11,495 nucleotides of DNA from CAXQZU01 sp964228555 (GTDB taxonomy: Bacteria; Planctomycetota; PLA2; JAEUHO01), in NCBI GenBank assembly GCA_964228555.1, contig CAXQZU010000015.1:1-11495 (forward strand). Direction: 5' to 3'. Positions 5,000 to 11,004 of the stretch are shown here, piece by piece. Each line of letters starts with the position of its first letter. Position 1 is the stretch's first letter. A program made the position numbers and the translations under genes. The notes beneath the pieces are model-generated. The model did not search any database. It saw nothing but the letters and a program-made list of their open reading frames with translations, and had not been told where the DNA came from.

Positions 5000-7264
5000 T
5001 CAGCGTGGGGGGAAGCCCTCGGGCATCCAGCCCGGGAGCGCTGCGACCTCGGCGCGAGCCTTCTCGCTCGTGGGCACGCCCCAGGCATTGAAGAAGGGCC
5101 CGAGGTTGCGGCCCACCTGTCGCGACATGCGCAGCATCCACTGGTCGCGGCGGTCGGCGTCGCTGCGCGGACGCTGGTCGTCCGGCAGCGCGCGGTAGGC
5201 ACGGAACACCTCGCGGAAGGGTGTCCAGCCGAAGGCCTCGCGCAGCTGCACGTACATCTCCAGCGCGAGGAACGGGTCCTGCTTCCACGCCTCGAAGCGC
5301 AAGCCGTCGGCGAAGTGGGCTCGCGTGCGCTCCCGGCGGGTGCGGAAGGCCTCGTGGGCGTCGGTGCCCACCAGCCCCAGCACCTCCTCCAGCACGTAGA
5401 GCGTGAAGAGGTTGACGGTCACCTCCACCGTGCCCTCGAAGGTCCAGTCGTCCGACTGGTGGTTGTGGCCCAGCTCGTGGAAGAGGCCCCAGTCGCCGCG
5501 CGTGGAGAGCAGTCGCGCATCCACCATGCGGGGTGCCGCATCGAGGTGCGTCATGATCGGGTAGCCGCTGTGCATGTAGCCGGCGGAGATCGCCACGTCG
5601 GCCACGATGCGCTCGGCACGGTCGCGGGCGCGCGGGCGGCCGGCGAGGTCGGCACAGCCGTCGAGCACGCGGTCCCACAGGTCCAGGAGGGCCTGGGGAT
5701 CCTCGAGCTGTCGCACCACCTCGCTGGGCACGCTCAGCACCAGCGTGCGCGAGCAGAGCTCGGCCCACGGCGCCGGGGCCTCGCGCGCCAGCGCCCAGGC
5801 CTCGGGCGAGGTCAGCCCCGACTCGAAGAAGGGCGCCGGCACGGCGCCTTCCACCGTCACCTGCAGCGTGCCCCGGCTGGGCCGTTCCACCACGAGGTAG
5901 ACCAGCCCGCCGAAGGGGCTGGCCATCGCGGCGCCGTCCCCCGCGAGCGGCACGCTGCGCACGAGGCTGGGCACGCGCGGCCACGCGTCCAGGTGCCAGA
6001 GCGTGTCCGTGTGGCAGCCCACCTGCAGGCGCAGGGCCGGCGTCTCGGCATGGCCCAGCCGCGGCGTCACGCGGCAGGACACGGGCACGCCGGGACGCGC
6101 GTAGACGCCCAGGCTGTGCCAGCCGGGCGTGGCCAGGTCCACGGTGCGCGTGCGCGTGACTGCCTTGGCGCTGGCCGGCACGCTGCCCGGGAAGGCAGTT
6201 GCCGCCGGGTGCGCGCGCACCTCCTCCATGGGCAGGGCCTCGCCCTCGCGCAGGTCCAGCGCCAGCAGCAGCCGCTCCAGTGCGCGTTCCGCCTTCCACG
6301 GGGACTGCGGCGTGGGCGGTGCGCCCGCGCCCTGCCGAGCCCTGAGGCGGGCCACGTCGCCGCGCAAGCCATCGCGCCCGGCCGGCTGGAGGTCCAGTGC
6401 CGCCATCACCGTGCTGGAGGCCTGCGGCAGCAAGGCAACCTGGTCCCGGCCGCGTCGCGCGGCGGCGTCGGCCAGCAGGCGCAGCGCACGCTCCGCGTGG
6501 AACGCCGGCCCGGGCACCTCGCCGGCCCGGAAGCCGGCGGCCGAGGTGCGCTCCAGCGTGGCAGCCCCGAAGCCCAGCCCGGCGGGCAGCAGCAGCCGGT
6601 TCCACGGGTTCTTGCGCAGGTCCTGCTCCTCGGCCACCTGCTGCCAGCCCCACCCGGTCTGCGCCACCAGCAGGCCGCCGCCGGCGCGCACGAAGGTCTC
6701 GACCAGCGCGGCCTGCGCCTCGTCCAGGTCGCTGCCCATGGCCACGAGCACGTCTACGCCTGCGAGCGCATCGCGCCAGCCCTCGCGCAGCACGCGCGGC
6801 TGGCCCCAGCGGGCGCCCTCCAGCGAGCCCTCCACCACGGCGAGGGAGGCGCGATCCCGCCCGCCCGCGGCCCAGCGGATCGCGTTCTCCAGCAGTCGCT
6901 GCGTCTCGCCAGCCGCACACGACTGCCGGCTGCCGTAGCCGGTGTGACCGAAGGCCACGACACGCCCCTTGGCCAGCCGTGCGGCGGCCACCACCGGGGC
7001 CTGCTGCGACTCCCCTTCCCTGCCCAGCACCACCGGGAAGGCCTGCTCGCCCCACACGGCCAGCGCGCCCGGCACGCCCGGCGCGGCCACCTCGCGCACG
7101 CCCAGCAGCAAGGCTGCCACGTCATCGGCCCAGGGCATGCGCCCGGCCGGCTCGCCGCGCGCAGCGCCCGCGGGGACCATCGCGGCCAGCAGCAGCAGCA
7201 GCACGTGCAGCAAGCCCAGCCGGCCGCCGTGCGGGCAGGGCATCGGGGTGGTGCGCTCGCTCAT
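5000..7264 (-). CDS. Exported M60-family (enhancin-like) metallopeptidase with TCAF-like architecture
   Basis: A 754-residue protein with a signal peptide: an uncharged core at residues 17-30 and a likely cleavage near AGAARG (32-37). Residues ~45-240 resemble the GATase/ThuA-like front domain of TCAF (FAM115) proteins: RLAKGRVVAFGHTGY (96-110), LLENAIRWAAGG (124-135), VRAGGGLLVAQTGWGW (192-207) and NRLLLPAGLGF (222-232). Residues ~365-475 form a beta-rich lead-in ending in SPFGGLVYLVVE (449-460). The peptidase M60 domain follows: PAPWAEL, GYMHSGYPIMTHLD (562-575), then H596-E597-LG-H600-NHQ with the third zinc ligand E614 in GTVEVTVN. The gluzincin HExxH...E site is complete, so it should be active. 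M60 peptidases cleave mucin-type O-glycoproteins. The ATG at 7264 has GAGGA 10 nt upstream. It lies downstream of the tRNA pair and could share their transcript. Confidence 0.9.
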   Translation of the reverse strand: MSERTTPMPCPHGGRLGLLHVLLLLLAAMVPAGAARGEPAGRMPWADDVAALLLGVREVAAPGVPGALAVWGEQAFPVVLGREGESQQAPVVAAARLAKGRVVAFGHTGYGSRQSCAAGETQRLLENAIRWAAGGRDRASLAVVEGSLEGARWGQPRVLREGWRDALAGVDVLVAMGSDLDEAQAALVETFVRAGGGLLVAQTGWGWQQVAEEQDLRKNPWNRLLLPAGLGFGAATLERTSAAGFRAGEVPGPAFHAERALRLLADAAARRGRDQVALLPQASSTVMAALDLQPAGRDGLRGDVARLRARQGAGAPPTPQSPWKAERALERLLLALDLREGEALPMEEVRAHPAATAFPGSVPASAKAVTRTRTVDLATPGWHSLGVYARPGVPVSCRVTPRLGHAETPALRLQVGCHTDTLWHLDAWPRVPSLVRSVPLAGDGAAMASPFGGLVYLVVERPSRGTLQVTVEGAVPAPFFESGLTSPEAWALAREAPAPWAELCSRTLVLSVPSEVVRQLEDPQALLDLWDRVLDGCADLAGRPRARDRAERIVADVAISAGYMHSGYPIMTHLDAAPRMVDARLLSTRGDWGLFHELGHNHQSDDWTFEGTVEVTVNLFTLYVLEEVLGLVGTDAHEAFRTRRERTRAHFADGLRFEAWKQDPFLALEMYVQLREAFGWTPFREVFRAYRALPDDQRPRSDADRRDQWMLRMSRQVGRNLGPFFNAWGVPTSEKARAEVAALPGWMPEGFPPR

Positions 7265-7324
7265 CGACCGCAGGTCCTCGAGGGCCCGCCCGCTGCCGCG
7301 GCATGCCCGGCAGGCAGGGCGGGA

Positions 7325-7401
7325 TGGTGCGGGCGGAGGGAGTCGAACCCCCAACCGCCGGATCCGAAGTCCGGTGCTCTATCCAGTTGAGCTACGCCCG
7401 C
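7325..7401 (-). tRNA. tRNA-Arg (anticodon UCG)
   Basis: The minus strand folds as a complete cloverleaf: acceptor GCGGGCG/CGCCCGC, D-arm with GCTC...GAGC, anticodon stem CCGGA/TCCGG around loop CTTCGGA (anticodon TCG, reading CGA and possibly other CGN codons), and T-arm GGGGG-TTCGACT-CCCTC in which the inner pairs are regular. Discriminator A (7328) is followed by an encoded CCA (7327-7325). It lies 91 nt downstream of the tRNA-Arg(ACG) gene, to which it is nearly identical outside the anticodon arm, so the two arose by duplication and are probably cotranscribed. Confidence 0.96.
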
Positions 7402-7430
7402 AAGCCTTGCAGCCCGGCCGCCGCCTGGCG

Positions 7431-7453
7431 CGGGCCGGCCCGGGCCCGGCCCG
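7431..7453. other. 8-bp GC hairpin in the spacer between the two tRNA genes
   Basis: CGGGCCGG (7431-7438) pairs perfectly with CCGGCCCG (7446-7453) around a 7-base loop. A second small stem, GGCCC/GGGCC (7471-7475/7480-7484), lies just downstream of the tRNA-Arg(ACG) 3' end on the minus strand. They could be processing or termination structures of the tRNA transcript. In DNA this GC-rich, such stems are also expected by chance. Confidence 0.3.
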
Positions 7454-7492
7454 GCACGGACGGCCTGTGCGGCCCGAGCGGGCCCCGGCGAC

Positions 7493-7569
7493 TGGTACGG
7501 GCGGAGGGATTTGAACCCCCAACCTTCGGATCCGTAGTCCGATGCTCTATCCAGTTGAGCTACGCCCGC
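7493..7569 (-). tRNA. tRNA-Arg (anticodon ACG)
   Basis: The minus strand folds as a cloverleaf with the same acceptor, D-arm and T-arm as the neighbouring tRNA-Arg(UCG). The anticodon stem is TCGGA/TCCGA around loop CTACGGA, so the anticodon is ACG, normally edited to ICG by TadA to read CGU/CGC/CGA. The 3' acceptor strand reads CGCCCGT, giving a G1-U72 wobble at the first pair. Discriminator A (7496) is followed by an encoded CCA (7495-7493). Confidence 0.96.
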
Positions 7570-7589
7570 AGCCGCTTGGGGACAGGGGG

Positions 7590-7595
7590 ACGCTA
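7590..7595 (-). promoter_or_regulatory. Putative -10 element TAGCGT for the tRNA-Arg transcript
   Basis: On the minus strand TAGCGT lies 20 nt before the 5' end of tRNA-Arg(ACG). That predicts a transcript beginning about 13 nt upstream of the mature tRNA, a normal length for a leader removed by RNase P. It fits the TAGnnT pattern of the other proposed promoters here. No -35 box is recognisable. Confidence 0.4.
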
Positions 7596-7642
7596 GCGCA
7601 ACCGGCCCCCGTAGCCAAGCCGGTCCTGACCGCCCAGCGCCA

Positions 7643-7683
7643 CGAGGGCCCGGCCACGGCCCGGCGGGCGGCCGGGGCCCTCG
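7643..7683. other. Long GC hairpin in the tRNA-argG intergenic region
   Basis: CGAGGGCCC-GGCC (7643-7655) pairs with GGCC-g-GGGCCCTCG (7670-7683): 13 pairs with a single bulged G. Its loop can form an inner stem GCCC/GGGC (7659-7662/7666-7669). A smaller stem ACCGGC/GCCGGT (7601-7606/7619-7624) lies before it. The 247 nt between tRNA-Arg and argG contain no plausible gene; these structures, a dyad, a -10 element and the argG leader fill it. Both flanking genes point away, so it is not an ordinary terminator. Confidence 0.4.
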
Positions 7684-7697
7684 CCCGCCCGCGTGGC

Positions 7698-7717
7698 GGC
7701 ACGCGCTTTTGGCGTGC
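7698..7717. promoter_or_regulatory. Dyad GGCACGCG-N6-GCGTGC upstream of the argG promoter
   Basis: GCACGC (7699-7704) and GCGTGC (7712-7717) are inverted around a loop with TTTT. The 20-bp block matches 517-536 at all 14 arm positions and ends 19 nt before the argG -10 element, against 21 nt for the equivalent block before the second sulfatase. A common regulator binding near the -35 position is the simplest reading, but it is inferred. Confidence 0.4.
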
Positions 7718-7736
7718 AGCCGGGGCCGCCTGATCC

Positions 7737-7742
7737 TAGGAT
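7737..7742 (+). promoter_or_regulatory. Putative -10 element TAGGAT for argG
   Basis: TAGGAT matches the TAGGCT-type hexamer seen at other starts in this window. It predicts transcription from about 7749, giving a leader of roughly 68 nt before the GTG. No TTGACA-like -35 is visible at the expected distance; the GGCACGCG dyad lies just upstream instead. Confidence 0.5.
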
Positions 7743-7748
7743 CCCGCG

Positions 7749-7816
7749 CTTCCCCTGCGGAGGACGCCACGCTCGCGCGACGGCGCCCGCAGGAAGGAGG
7801 GAATCGTTCCCCGTCC
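7749..7816 (+). promoter_or_regulatory. Structured argG leader with sequestered Shine-Dalgarno
   Basis: CCTGCGG (7754-7760) pairs with CCGCAGG (7787-7793), with an inner CGCC/GGCG stem (7765-7768/7782-7785). The 3' arm runs into the purine-rich AGGAAGGAGGG (7791-7801). That ribosome site is 15 nt from the GTG, too far for normal use, but GGGAA/TTCCC (7799-7803/7807-7811) can fold the spacer away and leave the AAGGA part near the start. The leader could therefore modulate translation. It matches no riboswitch class I know. Confidence 0.35.
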
Positions 7817-9202
7817 GTGAAGAAGCCGACCTCGAAGCAGGGCCGCACCGCTGCCCGCCCTGACCGCACTGCTGCATCCCCTGGCGCGCACGCTGCGGCG
7901 CGTCCCACGCCGACGCGCAAGGACGCGCGCCCGATCGTGCTCGCCTTCTCGGGCGGGCTCGACACCACCTTCCTCGTGCTCTGGCTCAAGGAGCAGACGG
8001 GTTGCGACGTGGTCACCGTCACGGTGGACACGGGCGGCTTCCGTGCCGGCGAGCTGGACGCCATCGCCGCGCGCGCACGCTCGCTGGGCGTGCGCGACCA
8101 CCGCACGGTGGATGCGCGGCAGGCCGTCTTCGACCGATTCGTCGCCTACCTGATCAAGGGCAACTGCCTGCGCGGCGGGACCTATCCGGTGAGCGTGGGC
8201 GCCGAGCGCACGGCGCAGGCCGAGGCCGTGGTGCAGGTGGCCCGCGAGCTGGGTGCCGGCGCCATCGCGCACGGCAGCACGCGCGCCGGCAACGACCAGA
8301 TCCGCTTCGACGTCGCCATCCGGGCCCTCGCGCCCGAGATGGCCATCCACGCCCCCATCCGCGACCTCGGCTGGTCGCGCCAGCAGGAGAGCGACTGGCT
8401 CGCGGAGCGCGGCGTCACCATCCCGCCCAAGACGGTGGCCTACTCGGTCAACGAGGGCCTGTTCGGCACCACCATCGGCGGCAAGGAGACCCACGACCCG
8501 TGGTCGATGCCTCCCGAGGCGGCCTACACGGCCACGGTCTCGCCGCTGGAGGCCCTTGACCAGCCCGAGGAGCTGGTGGTGGGCTTCGAGCAGGGCGTGC
8601 CCGTGTCGCTGGACGGCAAGCGCATGGCCGGCCCCGCCCTGGTGGCGGCGCTCAACGCGCGTGCGCGGCCGCACGGCGTGGGCCGCGGCATCCACCTCGG
8701 CGACACCATCCTGGGCGTGAAGGGCCGCCTGGCCTTCGAGGCCCCCGGCCCGCTGGTGCTGATCCAGGCGCACCGCGACCTGGAGAAGCTGGTGCAGACG
8801 CGCTGGCAGGCCTTCTGGCGCGAGACGCTGGGCTCCTTCTACGGCAACCTCATGCACGAGGGCCTCTACTACGACCCGGTGATGCGCGACCTGGAGGCCT
8901 TCCTCGACAGCGTCAACGCGCGCGTCACCGGCGAGGTGCGCGTGCGCCTGTTCAAGGGCGCCAGCAGCGTGGTGGGCGTGCGCTCGCCCTTCTCGATGAT
9001 GAACCCCGCCGTGGCCGTCTACGGCGAGGGCGCCTCGGCCTGGTCGGGCGAGGAGGCCGCGGGCTTCGCCCGCATCTACGGCATGGCGACCAGCCTGGCC
9101 CTGCGCGCCGGCGGCGCGCAGGCAACGGGCGCAGCGTCCCCGGCGGGCAAGGGCCGCGCGGGCAAGGCCGGCCGCGCCGGCGGCAAGGAGAAGCGCTCGT
9201 GA
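7817..9202 (+). CDS. argG: Argininosuccinate synthase, Bacteroidota-like type, with basic tails
   Basis: The enzyme joins citrulline and aspartate using ATP, the penultimate step of arginine synthesis. The 461-residue protein has the PP-loop S45-GGLDTT, then VDTGGFRAGELDAI, GTYPVSVGAER, HGSTRAGNDQIRF (N159, D160, Q161) and GTTIGGKET. The NTGGF-like, GTYP(V/I)SV and GGKET blocks and LMHEGLYYDPVMRD are features I associate with Bacteroidota ArgG rather than the standard form (ADLGQGEE, GTSIARP). ATP- and substrate-binding signatures are intact. An unusual basic, Ala/Pro/Thr-rich extension of about 35 residues precedes the fold, and a Lys/Gly/Ala-rich tail of about 30 follows it. The GTG at 7817 is the only sensible start after the predicted transcription start; the longer frame upstream from 7709 would read through the promoter. 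It overlaps the next gene by GTGA. No other arginine gene is in view, so a related ligase role cannot be excluded. Confidence 0.88.
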   Translation: MKKPTSKQGRTAARPDRTAASPGAHAAARPTPTRKDARPIVLAFSGGLDTTFLVLWLKEQTGCDVVTVTVDTGGFRAGELDAIAARARSLGVRDHRTVDARQAVFDRFVAYLIKGNCLRGGTYPVSVGAERTAQAEAVVQVARELGAGAIAHGSTRAGNDQIRFDVAIRALAPEMAIHAPIRDLGWSRQQESDWLAERGVTIPPKTVAYSVNEGLFGTTIGGKETHDPWSMPPEAAYTATVSPLEALDQPEELVVGFEQGVPVSLDGKRMAGPALVAALNARARPHGVGRGIHLGDTILGVKGRLAFEAPGPLVLIQAHRDLEKLVQTRWQAFWRETLGSFYGNLMHEGLYYDPVMRDLEAFLDSVNARVTGEVRVRLFKGASSVVGVRSPFSMMNPAVAVYGEGASAWSGEEAAGFARIYGMATSLALRAGGAQATGAASPAGKGRAGKAGRAGGKEKRS

Positions 9203-10236
9203 AGGTACGTCCGCACAAGCTGGGCAGCGTGGTGCACCGCGTCCCGCTGCCGCGCGAGGTCGAGTTCAGCCGCCAGATCGACGCCCGCGTGGGCACCGTG
9301 CTGGTGGTGAAGGCCCTCGAGGAGAAGCGCGTCTACGACGTCATGGAGCTGACCACGGGCCGCATGGCCCACATCAGCAAGGGCGACGTGATCGTGGGCG
9401 CGCTGGGCCGCCGCGGCGCGCTGCGCGGCTTCGTGGGCCGCGTGCCGGAGAAGGTCAAGGCCGGCGACACGCTGCACGTGCTCAACCTGGGCTGCGTGCT
9501 GGGCGAGGCCACCAGCGAGAACAAGGACGTGGGGCACCCGCTCAAGGTCGAGGTGCTGGGCATGGTGACCATGCAGGACAAGCCGGTGAACATCGCCGAC
9601 TGGTCCATCCCCGACCCTGACCCGCGCACCCCCATCCCGCCCGTGATCGCCGTCTCGGGCACCTGCATGAACGCCGGCAAGACGCTGGCGGCCTGCGAGC
9701 TGATCACCTCGCTGACGGACCGCGGCTACGTGTGTGCCGGCGTGAAGCTGACCGGCGTGGCCGCCATGAAGGACACGCTCAACATGAGCGACCACGGCGC
9801 CGTGGCCGTGATGAACTTCGTGGACTGCGGCCTGCCCAGCACCGTGGGCGTGGACAACGTGGCGCCCATCGCCAAGAAGATCCTGCGCAGCATCGAGAAG
9901 CAGGCCAAGCAGGAGCTGGACGTGGTCGTGGCCGAGATGGGCGACGGCATCATCGGCGCCTACGGCGTGGACTCGATCCTCGGCGACGAGGAGTTCCGCG
10001 GGATGATCAAGGCGCACGTGCTGTGCGCCAACGACCTCGTGGCCGCCTGGGGCGGCGTGCGCTGGATGAAGGAGCGGGGCCTCAAGCTGGACGTGATCGC
10101 GGGCCCGGCCACCGACAACAGCGTGGGCACCGCCTACATCGAGAACGAGCTGGGCCTGGGCGCCGGCAACGCGCGCACCGATCCCTCGCGCTTCGTCGAC
10201 CTGGTCGAGGAAGCGGCCTTCCCGGGCGCGACCTAG
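9199..10236 (+). CDS. P-loop protein with dethiobiotin-synthetase-like nucleotide site, function unknown
   Basis: I do not recognise this 345-residue protein as a characterised family. Residues 1-145 look like a beta-rich domain (VGTVLVVKAL, VYDVMELTTGR, GDVIVGALGRRGALRG, GDTLHVLNLGCVLG). Residues 148-345 form a P-loop domain: AVSG154TCMNAGK161T has the same G-x5-GKT spacing as dethiobiotin synthetase (GTDTxVGKT), followed by a helix, then GVKLTG (181-186) at the position of BioD's KPxxTG, and a hydrophobic strand ending in VVVAEMGDG (242-250), comparable to the acidic-Gly motif of BioD and DUF1611 proteins. An ATP-dependent ligase or kinase is plausible; this is inference. It starts at a GTG inside the argG stop (GTGA), so the two are translationally coupled and probably act together. 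No signal peptide or membrane segment is seen. Confidence 0.75.
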   Translation: MKVRPHKLGSVVHRVPLPREVEFSRQIDARVGTVLVVKALEEKRVYDVMELTTGRMAHISKGDVIVGALGRRGALRGFVGRVPEKVKAGDTLHVLNLGCVLGEATSENKDVGHPLKVEVLGMVTMQDKPVNIADWSIPDPDPRTPIPPVIAVSGTCMNAGKTLAACELITSLTDRGYVCAGVKLTGVAAMKDTLNMSDHGAVAVMNFVDCGLPSTVGVDNVAPIAKKILRSIEKQAKQELDVVVAEMGDGIIGAYGVDSILGDEEFRGMIKAHVLCANDLVAAWGGVRWMKERGLKLDVIAGPATDNSVGTAYIENELGLGAGNARTDPSRFVDLVEEAAFPGAT

Positions 10237-10238
10237 CC

Positions 10239-10254
10239 GCGGCCCGGCGGCCGC
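10239..10254. terminator. GCGGCC/GGCCGC hairpin after the P-loop gene
   Basis: GCGGCC (10239-10244) and GGCCGC (10249-10254) form a perfect 6-bp stem around CGGC, two bases after the stop codon and one base before the lipB promoter element. It lacks a T-run. Its placement suggests separation of the argG operon from lipB transcription. Confidence 0.3.
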
Positions 10255-10255
10255 C

Positions 10256-10261
10256 TAGGCT
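10256..10261 (+). promoter_or_regulatory. -10 element TAGGCT for lipB (leaderless)
   Basis: TAGGCT is followed by exactly six bases (GGGCCC) and then the lipB ATG, with no Shine-Dalgarno sequence. Hexamer and spacing are identical to those before elaA on the other strand. A transcript starting at the ATG is predicted. Confidence 0.6.
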
Positions 10262-10267
10262 GGGCCC

Positions 10268-10933
10268 ATGCCCGGGCTGCACCACGACTGGGGCCTCGCG
10301 CCCTACGCCGACCTGCACGCGCTCCAGCAGCGCCTGGTCGACCTGCGCGTCGAGGGCCTGCTGCCCGACACGCTGCTCACGGGCGAGCACCCGGCGGTGA
10401 TCACGCTGGGGCGCAAGACGCCGCGCGAGGAGCGCATCGAGGGCCCCATCCCGGTGGTGGCCGTCGAGCGCGGCGGCGAGGCCACCTACCACGGCCCCGG
10501 CCAGCTGGTGGCCTACCCCATCATCAGCCTCGTGCACGTGCACCGCGACCTGCACGCCTTCCAGCGCGACCTCGAGGAGGTGGGCCTTCGCACGCTGGCC
10601 TCGCTGGGCCTAGCGGGCCAGCGCATCGAGGGCCTCACGGGCGTGTGGTGCCAGGGCAAGAAGCTGATGAGCCTGGGCATCGCCGTGCGCCGCTGGGTGA
10701 CGTGGCATGGCCTGGCCCTCAACGTGTGCAACGACCTCACGCCCTTCCGCGCCTTCCACCCCTGCGGGCTGGACGGCGAGGTGATGGGCTCGGTCTCCAG
10801 CCTGCTGGGCCGGCCGGTGAGCGTGGCCGAGGCGCGTACGCACCTGCTCGAGCATGCGAACGCCGTGCTGCCCGGCGGCCCCTTCGTGACGGGCCCGCTG
10901 CCCGCAGCGGCGCTCCCGCCGCCGCCCTCCTAG
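10268..10933 (+). CDS. lipB: Lipoyl(octanoyl) transferase LipB
   Basis: The enzyme moves octanoate from acyl carrier protein to the lipoyl domains of 2-oxoacid dehydrogenases and the glycine cleavage H protein; LipA then adds sulfur. The 221-residue cytoplasmic protein has all LipB hallmarks: LLTGEHPAVITLGRK (36-50), the RGGEATYHGPGQLVAYP block (68-84), GVWCQGKKLMSLGIAV (125-140) with the catalytic lysine K132, WHGLALNV (146-153), and F163-HPCG with the acyl-carrying nucleophile C166. The length is typical, with a short Pro/Ala tail. The ATG at 10268 is fixed by the homology and by the TAGGCT element 6 nt before it. lipA is not in the window. It is followed after 71 nt by the HMG-CoA reductase gene, which has its own promoter-like element. 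Confidence 0.96.
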   Translation: MPGLHHDWGLAPYADLHALQQRLVDLRVEGLLPDTLLTGEHPAVITLGRKTPREERIEGPIPVVAVERGGEATYHGPGQLVAYPIISLVHVHRDLHAFQRDLEEVGLRTLASLGLAGQRIEGLTGVWCQGKKLMSLGIAVRRWVTWHGLALNVCNDLTPFRAFHPCGLDGEVMGSVSSLLGRPVSVAEARTHLLEHANAVLPGGPFVTGPLPAAALPPPPS

Positions 10934-10990
10934 CGAGCCCTTGCCAGCACCGCCCGGGCCCCAGGGCGCGAGCGTGGCGGCGGCCGGCGC

Positions 10991-10996
10991 TAGCAT
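10991..10996 (+). promoter_or_regulatory. Putative -10 element TAGCAT for HMG-CoA reductase
   Basis: TAGCAT lies 8 nt before the ATG at 11005, so transcription would begin at or one or two bases before the start codon. No Shine-Dalgarno sequence lies between. The 71-nt spacer after lipB is otherwise plain GC-rich sequence without a recognisable -35 box. An ATG inside the hexamer region (10995) is out of frame. Confidence 0.5.
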
Positions 10997-11004
10997 GCGC
11001 CGCC

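Noticed and set aside
4092..7055. 987-codon minus-strand frame spanning the YkgJ-like gene and M60 gene
   Set aside because: It is out of frame with the M60 peptidase and antisense to YkgJ-like; stop codons are simply rare in this GC-rich DNA.
7709..7816. Upstream TTG start extending ArgG by 36 residues
   Set aside because: It would begin upstream of the predicted -10 element and inside the dyad region; the added residues resemble no part of ArgG.
7736..8857. 373-codon minus-strand frame opposite argG
   Set aside because: Shadow of argG, whose PP-loop and GNDQ motifs define the coding strand.
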